IMG/VR virus record: IMGVR_UViG_3300037485_000393
Span: 1 to 38,339 of that record
Strand: one strand, 5' to 3'
Source of the DNA: a virus
DNA length: 38,339 bases
Shown: positions 15,002 to 22,031 of the stretch, in pieces
Layout of the letters: every line of letters starts with the position of its first letter
How positions within the stretch are numbered: the stretch's first letter is position 1
Position numbers and translations under genes: made by a program
The notes under the pieces: model-generated
Told to the model about the DNA's origin: nothing
Database searches by the model: none
Seen by the model: the letters and a program-made list of their open reading frames with translations, nothing else

Positions 15002-15252
15002 CACTTCTCCTCCTGTACAACCATTTCACCGTTCTCGTCATAATCCACAGCACCACGGCTTCGATCAGATCCGCCCAGCGCACCATCAATGTATCCTCTC
15101 ACCATCGGTGATCCCCACCGCCTCACACGCTGCAAGACGGTGCGGAGCCTCTCGATCTCATTTGCCGCCTCGCGCAGTGTCACCGTGATCGACTGCGGCG
15201 CATGTTGATCTTCAAACTGATGGGCGTATAGCCTCAACCGATCCGGCATCAT
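15001..15252 (-). CDS. Hypothetical small protein
   Basis: An 83-residue protein from ATG 15252, which overlaps the stop of the transglycosylase gene (TAATG) behind a GAGGAGG site. Residues 1-45 include LYAHQFEDQHAPQ and an Ala/Glu-rich helix (LREAANEIERLRTVLQ). The end is acidic (DYDENGEMVVQEEK). No motif allows a function to be named. The reading that starts at 15390 is only the antisense of the upstream gene and is not used. Confidence 0.55.
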   Translation of the reverse strand: MMPDRLRLYAHQFEDQHAPQSITVTLREAANEIERLRTVLQRVRRWGSPMVRGYIDGALGGSDRSRGAVDYDENGEMVVQEEK

Positions 15253-15644
15253 TAACGCCTCCTCTTTTTCTTGCCGTACAAAACACTGATCCCGACCTGA
15301 TGGCATCGCCTCGCCAATGCCTGATTGCCTCTCGCACCTCGATAACACATCGCCAAGTGCTTCATGCCATAGTGCGTCTGCGTAGCGCACGATGCACGCC
15401 GGATGTCACCACGGTAGCCCATAGCCCGTGCTGTGCCGCGTAGCACCTGCAACGGTCCAGATGCACTGCTTTTCCTGTTATGGTTATGGCATCGAACACC
15501 GCTCTCGATCTTCGCCATCCTCAAAGCAAAGGCCACCGGAACGCCTTGCCGCCTTGCTTCCGCCGTCACCATGCCTGTTGCGTCTCCTGCCATTGCGCCA
15601 GTTGGCAAGGCCAGAAATACCGCAATGGAAAGCCATTTCTTCAT
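15252..15644 (-). CDS. Exported lytic transglycosylase (SLT-type)
   Basis: A 130-residue protein from ATG 15644. It starts with a classical signal peptide (KKW, then LSIAVFLALPTGAMA, likely cut after A19). The mature part has ALRMAKIESG with catalytic E47, SSASGPLQV, and a HYGMKHLAMCYRG helix, which is the layout of soluble transglycosylase domains that cut the glycan strands. Cysteines C52, C86, C100 and C114 could make two disulphides, which fits a periplasmic enzyme. It sits in the early leftward operon, far from the M15 endolysin, so it is unlikely to be the ordinary lysis enzyme. Confidence 0.82.
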   Translation of the reverse strand: MKKWLSIAVFLALPTGAMAGDATGMVTAEARRQGVPVAFALRMAKIESGVRCHNHNRKSSASGPLQVLRGTARAMGYRGDIRRASCATQTHYGMKHLAMCYRGARGNQALARRCHQVGISVLYGKKKRRR

Positions 15645-15688
15645 CGTCTTGTGCCTTCTTAATATGTTGGATATCATGCACTGCATTA

Positions 15689-15719
15689 GACCTAGGGCGA
15701 TGCTCGCCGCCGCTAGGTC
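15689..15719 (-). terminator. Inverted repeat between nuclease and transglycosylase genes
   Basis: GACCTAG at 15689-15695 pairs with CTAGGTC at 15713-15719, with an inner stem GGCGA/TCGCC (15696-15700 with 15704-15708). The stem begins at the stop codon of the VRR-NUC gene. On the minus strand no run of T follows, so it may act as an RNA-processing or pausing element rather than a strong terminator. A short palindrome ATGCA-C-TGCAT lies next to it (15676-15686). Confidence 0.4.
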
Positions 15720-16102
15720 CGGGGCGGTGGATGCCCTCCTTCATCTGCCGCCCCATCCAGTTTCAGTACCCGCAACAGCTTGTCGCTGGCATCCATCGCA
15801 CCATAGCCAACGATAACGGTGTGTCCAATCTCTTCAAGGTATTGGATCATCGCGTCTTGATCCGGCGATGTGCGGCCACCTTTCTGGCGCTTCATCTCGA
15901 TCCATATTCCCCACGCTGGAATGTATAGATCAGGAACTCCTGGCGTCACGCCCTCCCGCCGCAGCCGCTTGGCAGTCACGATGCTTCGCTTGCCGCCATT
16001 CGGTATTGCAAAAACCAATACACGCGGCCACTTGGCGCGAAACCATTGAACAAATCCGGCTTGCTCGTCATGTTCAGAAGGGAGGGAAGGGGTCACGCGC
16101 AT
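15713..16102 (-). CDS. VRR-NUC domain nuclease
   Basis: A 129-residue protein; the ATG at 16102 has AAAGG in front, while the reading from 16165 adds an unsupported hydrophobic start. It has HDEQAGFVQWFRAKWP, IPNGGKR (33-39), PGVPDLYIP with D58, IWIEMK with E69 and K71, then a Q-x-x-x-x-x-L helix. This is the PD-(D/E)XK core of VRR-NUC proteins, stand-alone phage nucleases thought to process branched or damaged DNA. Next to the SF2 helicase it suggests a joint role in replication or recombination. Confidence 0.85.
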   Translation of the reverse strand: MRVTPSLPSEHDEQAGFVQWFRAKWPRVLVFAIPNGGKRSIVTAKRLRREGVTPGVPDLYIPAWGIWIEMKRQKGGRTSPDQDAMIQYLEEIGHTVIVGYGAMDASDKLLRVLKLDGAADEGGHPPPRT

Positions 16103-16178
16103 CACAACCTTTCTCCAATATGTCGCTAGGAACAACATCACGCCAATGAGTGCAATATCGACCATCGTAGAGGCTCAT
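16074..16178 (-). CDS. Possible very small Cys-rich protein
   Basis: A 34-residue reading from ATG 16178 gives MSLYDGRYCTHW, then VVPSDILEKGCDARD, lying between the helicase stop and the nuclease start. The C...C-x-H...VP...GCD pattern resembles small zinc-binding phage proteins, and a CSNC pair directly before the ATG in the same frame would complete the site. No start codon lies close upstream in that frame and no ribosome site precedes the ATG, so either an unusual start or a relic is possible. Confidence 0.3.
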   Translation of the reverse strand: MSLYDGRYCTHWRDVVPSDILEKGCDARDPFPPF

Positions 16179-16182
16179 GCAG

Positions 16183-17808
16183 TTAGAACAGCGGCTCCAT
16201 GAGTTCTGCTCGCTCGGCGTCTGTGAGCCGCTGGGGCTGGCTGTAGTCGAGTTGTACGATGTCGTGGAACTTGTCATTCGGCTTCACCTTGATCCTTCTC
16301 GGCCTTGTCCAGTGGTCGCATTCAAGAATGGCCTCTTCTGTGGTGTTGGCACTGGCCCCTAGTGCGGCCTTGCGCTTGATGTAACGCTCAGCAGCATAGC
16401 CTCCGTGATCGGGACAAAGCCACTCCGAAACCTTGATGAGGCCACAATAGTAAGTGACGCGGATACTGTCTGGCTTGCCTTCCTTGCGCCAGCGGGAATA
16501 TCCCACATCGTCAACGTCAACCCATTCGGCCTGTACCTGTGTCGAGATCATGGCTCCACTATAAGCCTTGTTCCCGTGATTGAGAACAGGCGGCGGGAAA
16601 GCGTAACCGCAAACAACACAATTCCGCATTGCCGCGTGCTGTATCGTCTGGCAGCTAGGGCATTCCTTGCACGGCGCTTCGCCGTCATCGGTCTTGCTCT
16701 TGATCTTCGGCTTTACCTTATCGATGAACCCGTGGCGCATCACGTTGTCGCCGTAGTCCAACACAAGGCAATCGGTCTTGCCCGGCGCAATCCGAGTTCC
16801 TCGCCCGACGATCTGGACGTAAAGCCCTGCGCTCTCGGTCGCCCGCACCAAGGCCACAAGATCGACATGCGGAACATTGAAGCCCGTGGTCAGGACGTTG
16901 ACGTTGATCAGGCACTTGTAGTCGCCCCGGCGGAACCGTTCAATCTTCTCGCCCCGCTCTGTCATGCCATCGGCTCCGGTCACAACATGCGCCTCGATGC
17001 CGTGCGTTTGGAACTCATCGCGGATCATATTCGCGTGGATGACACCGCAAGCGAAGATCAGCCATGCCCTGCGCTCCGCACCATACTTGACAATCTCGGC
17101 CACCGTCTCGCGCACCAATTCGGGATCAGATGCCGCCTTGGCAAGCTCGCTCTCGATGAACTCTCCACCGCGATGTCCTACCTCGGAGAGATCAATCTTG
17201 CGCGCTCCTGCCTTGCTTACCACCGGAGCCAGGAACCCCTGTTCCATGAGATCGGCAACCGGAATATCGTAGGCGATCCCGTCGAAGATCGCGCCTTCGC
17301 CCTTGTGCAGCCATCCGCTATCGAGCCTGTAGGGAGTTGCCGTGAGGCCGACGATCTTGATTGCTGGGTTGCATAGCTTCAGATCGGACAGGAACTTGTT
17401 GTAACGCGTGCTGTCGGATCGCGGGATCAGGTGGCACTCGTCCACGATCACCAAGTCAGGCGGCGGCATCATCTCGAACGCTCGCTTGTGGATCGACTGG
17501 ATGCCCGCAAAGGTGACGGCGCGATGCAACACTTTCTTCTTGAGGCTGGCAGAATAGAACCCGACATCGGCCTCTGGATACAGGTTTAATAGTTCCTTTG
17601 CGTTCTGCTCCAGCAACTCCTTGACATGCGTCAGCATCAAGACTCGCGTGCCTGGAAAGCTCATTGCATCCTTGACCAAGTGCGCAATGATGAGGCTCTT
17701 GCCTGATCCGGTCGGCGCAACAATCAAGGGGTTGTCGCCCTTCTTGTCAGACCAATAATTGTAAAGACCATCAATGGCGGCGCGCTGATAGGGGCGAAGG
17801 TCAAACAT
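16183..17808 (-). CDS. SF2 DEAD/DEAH-box helicase with zinc ribbon
   Basis: A 541-residue protein starting at ATG 17808, which overlaps the stop of the upstream gene (TAATG). Motif I is APTGSGKS (31-38), motif II DECH, motif III GLTATP, and the C-terminal RecA lobe has VNVLTTGFNVPHVD and motif VI QIVGRGTR. A zinc ribbon follows (CKECPSCQTIQ...CVVCGYAFP), then an uncharacterised C-terminal part with a CGLIKVSEWLCPDH segment. This is the RecQ/UvsW-type architecture of phage helicases that remodel forks or recombination intermediates, or help start replication. Confidence 0.88.
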   Translation of the reverse strand: MFDLRPYQRAAIDGLYNYWSDKKGDNPLIVAPTGSGKSLIIAHLVKDAMSFPGTRVLMLTHVKELLEQNAKELLNLYPEADVGFYSASLKKKVLHRAVTFAGIQSIHKRAFEMMPPPDLVIVDECHLIPRSDSTRYNKFLSDLKLCNPAIKIVGLTATPYRLDSGWLHKGEGAIFDGIAYDIPVADLMEQGFLAPVVSKAGARKIDLSEVGHRGGEFIESELAKAASDPELVRETVAEIVKYGAERRAWLIFACGVIHANMIRDEFQTHGIEAHVVTGADGMTERGEKIERFRRGDYKCLINVNVLTTGFNVPHVDLVALVRATESAGLYVQIVGRGTRIAPGKTDCLVLDYGDNVMRHGFIDKVKPKIKSKTDDGEAPCKECPSCQTIQHAAMRNCVVCGYAFPPPVLNHGNKAYSGAMISTQVQAEWVDVDDVGYSRWRKEGKPDSIRVTYYCGLIKVSEWLCPDHGGYAAERYIKRKAALGASANTTEEAILECDHWTRPRRIKVKPNDKFHDIVQLDYSQPQRLTDAERAELMEPLF

Positions 17809-18158
17809 TAGTTGTACCACGGCGGGATTGGTTTTGATTTTGACTTTTGTTCACGCTCCCATGATTGCATTGTTCTTAAAAGCGTCCTTGTTTCGGAATC
17901 TAAACTACTGATAATAATTTCAATAGTATTTTTAATGCCTTTGCAATCTCTTCCAACAATTACTGCGGCCATTGAAATTGTGTCAAAAAATAATTTTTTT
18001 GCCTCTGGTATTTGCCACAATTCCCTAGGATCGTTATCCCACAATCCAGTAAAAAGCATAATTATTTTTTTATCTTCAACCGCATCTAATAAAATGTTGG
18101 CGTTTGTTTCAATGTCTTCTGACAAGCACAACGCTAATAAATCATAACTTTTAGACAT
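17808..18158 (-). CDS. Hypothetical AT-rich protein
   Basis: A 116-residue protein coupled to its neighbours by overlaps (TAATG to the helicase, eight bases to the Cas4-like gene). Base use is much richer in A/T than in the genes on either side, with Lys/Ile codons such as AAA and ATT/ATA dominant. It has short helices (IIMLFTGLWDND, FFDTISMAAVIVGRD) and a Lys-rich end KSKSKPIPPWYN. No family is recognised. The composition suggests recent acquisition. Confidence 0.65.
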   Translation of the reverse strand: MSKSYDLLALCLSEDIETNANILLDAVEDKKIIMLFTGLWDNDPRELWQIPEAKKLFFDTISMAAVIVGRDCKGIKNTIEIIISSLDSETRTLLRTMQSWEREQKSKSKPIPPWYN

Positions 18159-19071
18159 TCCCCATCCTCCCCTTGTGGTTCCGCACCACTTCGCCTTCCT
18201 CAGTCACATACTCAACCCAATCCTCGCCCGTGTCATGCACGGGGAGCTTCACGAGGTCGGGAATATAGATGTGGTCGCCGCAGCCTGTGTATTGCTCGAT
18301 CTCATCGAGTGCCTTCTTATGCCTCGCGCAGGACCAGTTGCCTGACTTCTCAGGCGTCGAGAAGGCGCATGTGCGGCAATTCAATTCTGGCATCTGGTCA
18401 CCGTGGCAAACTGAATGATAGGCGCAGAACTTGCACTCGAACCAAGCCGGATCGGAACTGATGCCAGACGGCGGCTTATCAGAAAAGATGATGCCACCGG
18501 CCTTGTCGAGCAGCGTCTGGCAATATGCCTTGTCATGCCGAACGCGCTCCGCATAGATTTCATCTGTGTTCTTGTTCACCGAGATGAATAAACAACGCTC
18601 CAGGCGGCTCAACTGCATTCCGATCTGGCATTGCGCCCAATAGATCGGCTTCGCCTTCTCAAGGCCAAGGTTGCTCAATGCCTTGAAATACTTCTCGCTC
18701 ATCGTCTTGACTTCGAGAGTGTGCGGCTTGGTGCTTTCTGGCAAGCCCTCAATCACGCCGTCAAGGCTCAAGGCAAAATGCCCACCGTGCGCCGTGAACC
18801 GAGGCTGCATTCCCGTATCAGGATCACGCTCCCAGACGGTGCAGCCAGCAGCACGCAAGTTCTGGATCACCCGCGCCTCTTCCCGGTCTCCCGTCTCGAA
18901 TAGCCGCAGGATGCGCCCCTCGTGCGTCTCATGCCAAGCCCAGCGGAACTGATACCACAATGCCCGCCCGCATTCGTTGCCAATCTGAGAGCCACCTAGA
19001 TGCGGCCTGTGAGCAGTGCGCCGCTTGTCTTCATAGGCTTGATAGATCGCCTTTATGATCGGCGCTCGCAT
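18151..19071 (-). CDS. Cas4-like PD-(D/E)XK exonuclease with Cys clusters
   Basis: A 306-residue protein. ATG 19071 is chosen; a GTG at 19092 would add seven residues and overlap the upstream gene. The N-terminus (RPHLGGSQIGNECGRALWYQ) supplies one cysteine (C34). The nuclease core has SLDGVIEGL, HTLEVKTM and WAQCQIGMQL. A C-terminal cluster CKFCAYHSVCHG would complete a four-Cys iron-sulphur site as in Cas4 and RecB-type enzymes. A further zinc-like domain follows (CRTCAFSTP, then a WSCARH...GCGDH end). The likely role is trimming DNA ends during recombination or replication. Confidence 0.82.
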   Translation of the reverse strand: MRAPIIKAIYQAYEDKRRTAHRPHLGGSQIGNECGRALWYQFRWAWHETHEGRILRLFETGDREEARVIQNLRAAGCTVWERDPDTGMQPRFTAHGGHFALSLDGVIEGLPESTKPHTLEVKTMSEKYFKALSNLGLEKAKPIYWAQCQIGMQLSRLERCLFISVNKNTDEIYAERVRHDKAYCQTLLDKAGGIIFSDKPPSGISSDPAWFECKFCAYHSVCHGDQMPELNCRTCAFSTPEKSGNWSCARHKKALDEIEQYTGCGDHIYIPDLVKLPVHDTGEDWVEYVTEEGEVVRNHKGRMGNV

Positions 19072-19079
19072 GTCTAGCT

Positions 19080-19859
19080 TCACAGGCCACACATCCCTTC
19101 ACATTCATTCATGAACATATCAATCTGTCCTTTTTCTTCCGCAGTTCGGAAGTCTATCTGATCCAGCGGCTTCAAGCTGCGATGCATAAATTGCTGCCCG
19201 CGAAATCCTGGCTGATTGCGGATCGCACGGTCGACCTCAACAGCGTCGGCAAACTCTTCAGATGTTAATGCTCGCCACTGGGCATCGCTATGAAATGGGC
19301 AACCGATGCAGGAGCTTTTAGGTGGCTTTGGGTACTGCCGATCTTCCATCCAGCGCAAGCAAGCCTGACGGGTGATGCCACTATCAATAAGCGGGAACTT
19401 GTTGACAATATACTGAACCCGAGATGGCTTCATACGCCACACCTCATCCATGCTGATTCCAATCAGCATTTCGCACCCCCCCCGGTTGCGTTTTCCATTC
19501 ATGAGTTCAACAACCTTGCGCTGAAGTGGGCGCAACTTGTATTCCGCCGTACACTGGCGGCGACCCATTCCTTGCTTGCCTTTGGGCGACAAAGTGAACC
19601 AAGGGACGGCAGCGAATCGCTGCCGTGTGCTATTTAAACCGCTCATTTGATCGGCCCTAATATCACCTGCCGAAACTCGAAATACAGGGAATGGCAATTG
19701 AGTTTCGAGCCAGTTCAACCATTCATAAACTGCTTTCGGCTCCCAGCCCGTATCAGAAAATATGGCACAATCAACAGGCGGCAATTCTTCGCGCGCGATC
19801 ATGAGCGCAAGGGTAGATGACTGTACGCCAGCACCGAGAGATAAAACCCTTAGCTTCAT
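19080..19859 (-). CDS. PAPS-reductase-like PP-loop ATPase
   Basis: A 259-residue protein with an N-terminal PP-loop variant SLGAGVQSST (7-16), FSDTGWEPKAVYEWL, MGRRQCTAEYK, and a C-terminal SSCIGCPFHSDAQW plus ECEGMCGL cysteine set. This is the phage branch of the phosphoadenosine-phosphosulphate-reductase/ATP-sulphurylase-like family. Members bind ATP and activate a substrate by adenylation or sulphur transfer, and they are abundant in phages without sulphur metabolism. The true substrate (nucleic acid base, tRNA or cofactor) is unknown. It overlaps no gene but is followed closely by the Cas4-like gene. Confidence 0.8.
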   Translation of the reverse strand: MKLRVLSLGAGVQSSTLALMIAREELPPVDCAIFSDTGWEPKAVYEWLNWLETQLPFPVFRVSAGDIRADQMSGLNSTRQRFAAVPWFTLSPKGKQGMGRRQCTAEYKLRPLQRKVVELMNGKRNRGGCEMLIGISMDEVWRMKPSRVQYIVNKFPLIDSGITRQACLRWMEDRQYPKPPKSSCIGCPFHSDAQWRALTSEEFADAVEVDRAIRNQPGFRGQQFMHRSLKPLDQIDFRTAEEKGQIDMFMNECEGMCGL

Positions 19860-20318
19860 CTATTCCTCCTCAAGAATTTTTACGATGAACTGCCTGTTAT
19901 AGCCTGTCTCTTTTCGGATACGAGCGTAATCCCAGCCTTCGGCCTTCATCCTGCGCACTTCTTCGATCTTGATGTTCGCCTTGTTCTTGGCTGCGCCGCG
20001 CACGGCTTGCAGCGCGGCTACTCGTCTTGTCCGCTTCATGCGATTGCAGTAATCCGTGAGCGTCGAATCCGGCACTTGGAATATGTCAGCTATCATCGTC
20101 CACGACATCTTGTCGGCGCGCATTTCGAGGATGAGGTCATAGGATTCATCACTCCACTTCACGGCCTGTTCTTGCTTGACCACAGCGCCGTATGGATTGT
20201 TTCCTCTGTGCGATGGCATCCAATCAATCTCGACAAACTGGTGGTGCAGCTTGCCCTCCTGATCGAAAAACCACCAGTTGCCGTCGAGTTCCTTCTTGAT
20301 GAGTGCTTCGGTCCACAT
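19860..20318 (-). CDS. Two-HTH DNA-binding protein
   Basis: A 152-residue protein. I use ATG 20318; a GTG at 20324 overlapping the previous stop is also possible. There are two homeodomain-like helix-turn-helix segments: one around residues 66-90 (MSWTMIADIFQVPDSTLTDY) and one near the end (AEGWDYARIRKETGYNRQFI). Two HTH units in one chain suggest binding to a paired or long site. The N-terminal 50 residues (LIKKELDGNWWFFDQEG) look like a separate small domain. It could be a regulator or a replication factor; neither is proven. Confidence 0.65.
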   Translation of the reverse strand: MWTEALIKKELDGNWWFFDQEGKLHHQFVEIDWMPSHRGNNPYGAVVKQEQAVKWSDESYDLILEMRADKMSWTMIADIFQVPDSTLTDYCNRMKRTRRVAALQAVRGAAKNKANIKIEEVRRMKAEGWDYARIRKETGYNRQFIVKILEEE

Positions 20319-20320
20319 TG

Positions 20321-20542
20321 TCACTCTGCCGTCTTTGTCGCCAAGTCTTCGATCATCGTTTCCAGATATGTGAAGTCAGGCTCTTTGGGAAAATCACTCC
20401 ACGGCTTTGCTCCGAAGCTCTCAGCAACAAAACGTGCAGCCTTGTAACCGTTCAAGAATGCAGCGATCTCTCTAAACTCGTTCAGTTCCTTGCGGGCATC
20501 ATTCTCACACGCCCATGTGATCTGGACTGGTTCACTCGGCAT
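20321..20542 (-). CDS. Hypothetical small protein
   Basis: A 73-residue protein. ATG 20542 (MPSEPVQITW) has a GAGGTGG ribosome site and overlaps the stop of the upstream gene. A longer reading to 20578 begins inside that gene and lacks a site. It is helical, with a FLNGYKAARFVAESFG segment and a C-terminal acidic helix (ETMIEDLATK). No function can be assigned. Confidence 0.6.
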   Translation of the reverse strand: MPSEPVQITWACENDARKELNEFREIAAFLNGYKAARFVAESFGAKPWSDFPKEPDFTYLETMIEDLATKTAE

Positions 20543-20756
20543 TTTCCACCTCGTTGCTTCTCGCATGATTAATTTCAAACGTGATAGTTGGCTTGATAGC
20601 CGGGTGCGTCATGATCCCGACGCGATGGCCCGTAATATCAACGCGCTTTGTCTTCCATCCCTTGCCATGCTTTACTGTGTAACAGACCTTAACGTCCGCC
20701 TGAGGATGACACTTCGCCATCATGGCAGTGATTTCCGCGAGTTGCTCAATTTTCAT
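20532..20756 (-). CDS. Hypothetical small protein
   Basis: A 74-residue protein from ATG 20756 with a perfect AAGGAG site six bases before it. It reads MKIEQLAEITAMMAKCHPQ, then VKVCYTVKHGKGWKTKRVDI and a His/Thr-rich beta stretch (MTHPAIKPTITFEINH). It overlaps the next gene by 11 bases. No known motif. Confidence 0.62.
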   Translation of the reverse strand: MKIEQLAEITAMMAKCHPQADVKVCYTVKHGKGWKTKRVDITGHRVGIMTHPAIKPTITFEINHARSNEVENAE

Positions 20757-20765
20757 GATTGCTCC

Positions 20766-21296
20766 TTATCTTCGTTCTAGATATTCTATGTAATCCAACA
20801 ATTGCCAACCACTAATCTGATAGCGTTTGGCCGTTGTTTCATTTCCGTTGCTGTTCTTTTTTACAACCTCTCCCAATAGCATTGCACCAATTTCATTTTG
20901 CTCGATCTTTTGGCGCAATGTGGACTCACTTATATTAAGCACTTGCGCTGCTTCGTTGATTTTATAAACCGGATTAAGGACAACAATTTTGTGAGTTATT
21001 GCTTTACGAGGTTCATCTCTTTGCTGCGGCAAATCTTTAATAACGGTTTGAAGTCTTTTATTGTAAATTGGTTTTTCCTGAGCAACAGCGCGGCGTTCTT
21101 CCTCTAATGCTTTTTCACGGGTATCAAACCAAACAACATCTACTCTAGCTATATCATCAAACCATGCAGATAACGTGCTGTGTTGTGACAACCGGGCAAC
21201 TGCGCTTAATGAAATACCTACATAAAGAAGATTGTTTTTCGCATCAAAGTGACGATAAAGAGCAGTTTTTACAGTCATTGTTGTGCTTGTGTCCAT
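20766..21296 (-). CDS. GIY-YIG nuclease-like domain fused to a helix-turn-helix
   Basis: A 176-residue protein from ATG 21296 (an ATG at 21278 is also possible). The N-terminal half is a GIY-YIG domain variant, with ALY (12-14) and YVG (25-27), R35, Q38-H39, a later acidic EEERR helix and a closing IYNKR. It continues to a MerR/excisionase-like HTH (YKINEAAQVLNISESTLRQKI). The gene is AT-rich compared with its neighbours and begins just after the hairpin at 21301-21328, so its expression depends on readthrough. It may be a regulator derived from a homing-type nuclease. Confidence 0.7.
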   Translation of the reverse strand: MDTSTTMTVKTALYRHFDAKNNLLYVGISLSAVARLSQHSTLSAWFDDIARVDVVWFDTREKALEEERRAVAQEKPIYNKRLQTVIKDLPQQRDEPRKAITHKIVVLNPVYKINEAAQVLNISESTLRQKIEQNEIGAMLLGEVVKKNSNGNETTAKRYQISGWQLLDYIEYLERR

Positions 21297-21300
21297 TTTG

Positions 21301-21328
21301 AAATTAAAGGGGCGACCGAAGTCGCCCC
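21301..21328 (-). terminator. Rho-independent terminator with UUCG loop (leftward)
   Basis: On the minus strand GGGGCGAC, loop TTCG, GTCGCCCC form an eight-pair stem (21309-21328), followed by TTTAATTT (21308-21301). The C(UUCG)G loop is unusually stable. This ends transcription of the AlpA-like gene or attenuates it before the GIY-YIG gene, which starts only five bases further on. Confidence 0.75.
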
Positions 21329-21342
21329 CGGTTAATGTTAAG

Positions 21343-21552
21343 TTAACGATCATCTTTCCAGTTATTAACAGCAACAGTTGCATATGTTCTGGCCTCAAGC
21401 CATTTCTCTATGTCTGATCGCTTCCAAGCCACCGCGCGCAGCCCTATCTTTACTGACTTCGGAAAGCGCCCTGCTTTTACTTCTTCGTGAAGCCATGTTG
21501 ATTTCATGGCAATGGCTTGAAGGACTTCACACTTCCGCATAAGGCTGTCCAT
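21343..21552 (-). CDS. AlpA/excisionase-like DNA-binding protein
   Basis: A 69-residue protein (ATG 21552; ATG 21540 is an alternative). It shows EVLQAIAMKSTWLHEEVKAG, FPKSVKIGLRAVAWKRSDI and EKWLEAR, the winged-helix layout of AlpA-like and Xis-like regulators: a recognition helix, a wing with the FP-x-x-V-x-I-G-x-R pattern, then W-x-x-x-x-I-x-x-WL. Without an integrase it is more likely a transcription regulator of this operon than an excisionase. A strong terminator follows its stop. Confidence 0.78.
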   Translation of the reverse strand: MDSLMRKCEVLQAIAMKSTWLHEEVKAGRFPKSVKIGLRAVAWKRSDIEKWLEARTYATVAVNNWKDDR

Positions 21553-21556
21553 CACA

Positions 21557-22021
21557 TCACCGCTTCCAGGGCGGCACATTCGATGGCGCGGGAGCCGCTA
21601 CCGCTGTCGTAGCCACCGGAGCCGCAGCACCACCGCAAGGCTCGTATCCGGCGACCTTGTTGCGTGTGCCGTAATCCTTGGTGGTCTCCACCGTCACCGT
21701 CACCAGCAAGGGCTTGTTGTGGAGATCGCTGCTGTCCTGCGGCATCATCACGCCAGTTGCGCGGCAGATAGCCGAGAGCGTGCGCTGGGCAATCTCCATC
21801 GCCGTCTGCGAGGGGTTGTTGACGTTCAGCTGGTCGAAGACCATCTGCCCCTGATGTGGCCCCTCGATGACCTGCATCTGGAGCTTCAGCATCGTGCCTG
21901 TCATCGCCTTGGTCGGCTGTTCGCCGCTGGCCGTGATCACGCACTTGTACTTGCCCGCAGGGATCGTTCCGCGCGGTGCCGCTGGCTCAATGGCCCCGGC
22001 GTTAAAACCGTCAAGTCTCAT
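21557..22021 (-). CDS. DUF669-like ssDNA-associated protein
   Basis: A 154-residue protein with GTIPAGKYKCVITASGEQPTK, then TMLKLQMQVIEGPHQGQMVFDQLNV. This is the DUF669 pattern often found next to a Sak4/RecA-like ATPase in phage recombination modules, where it probably helps ssDNA binding. The C-terminus is an Ala/Pro linker ending in VPPWKR, resembling the tail of SSB-like proteins. It lies 10 bases downstream of the ATPase. Confidence 0.82.
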   Translation of the reverse strand: MRLDGFNAGAIEPAAPRGTIPAGKYKCVITASGEQPTKAMTGTMLKLQMQVIEGPHQGQMVFDQLNVNNPSQTAMEIAQRTLSAICRATGVMMPQDSSDLHNKPLLVTVTVETTKDYGTRNKVAGYEPCGGAAAPVATTAVAAPAPSNVPPWKR

Positions 22022-22031
22022 TCTCAGTCTC

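Noticed and set aside
16405-17376. 323-residue plus-strand reading frame across the helicase gene
   Set aside because: It lies antisense to a helicase with all conserved motifs, has no ribosome site and no recognisable domain. The high-GC third codon position makes such long shadows.
19080-19859. PAPS-reductase-like protein as a DndC/phosphorothioation enzyme
   Set aside because: The PP-loop and cysteines resemble that superfamily, but none of the partner Dnd genes is present, so I do not assign that function.
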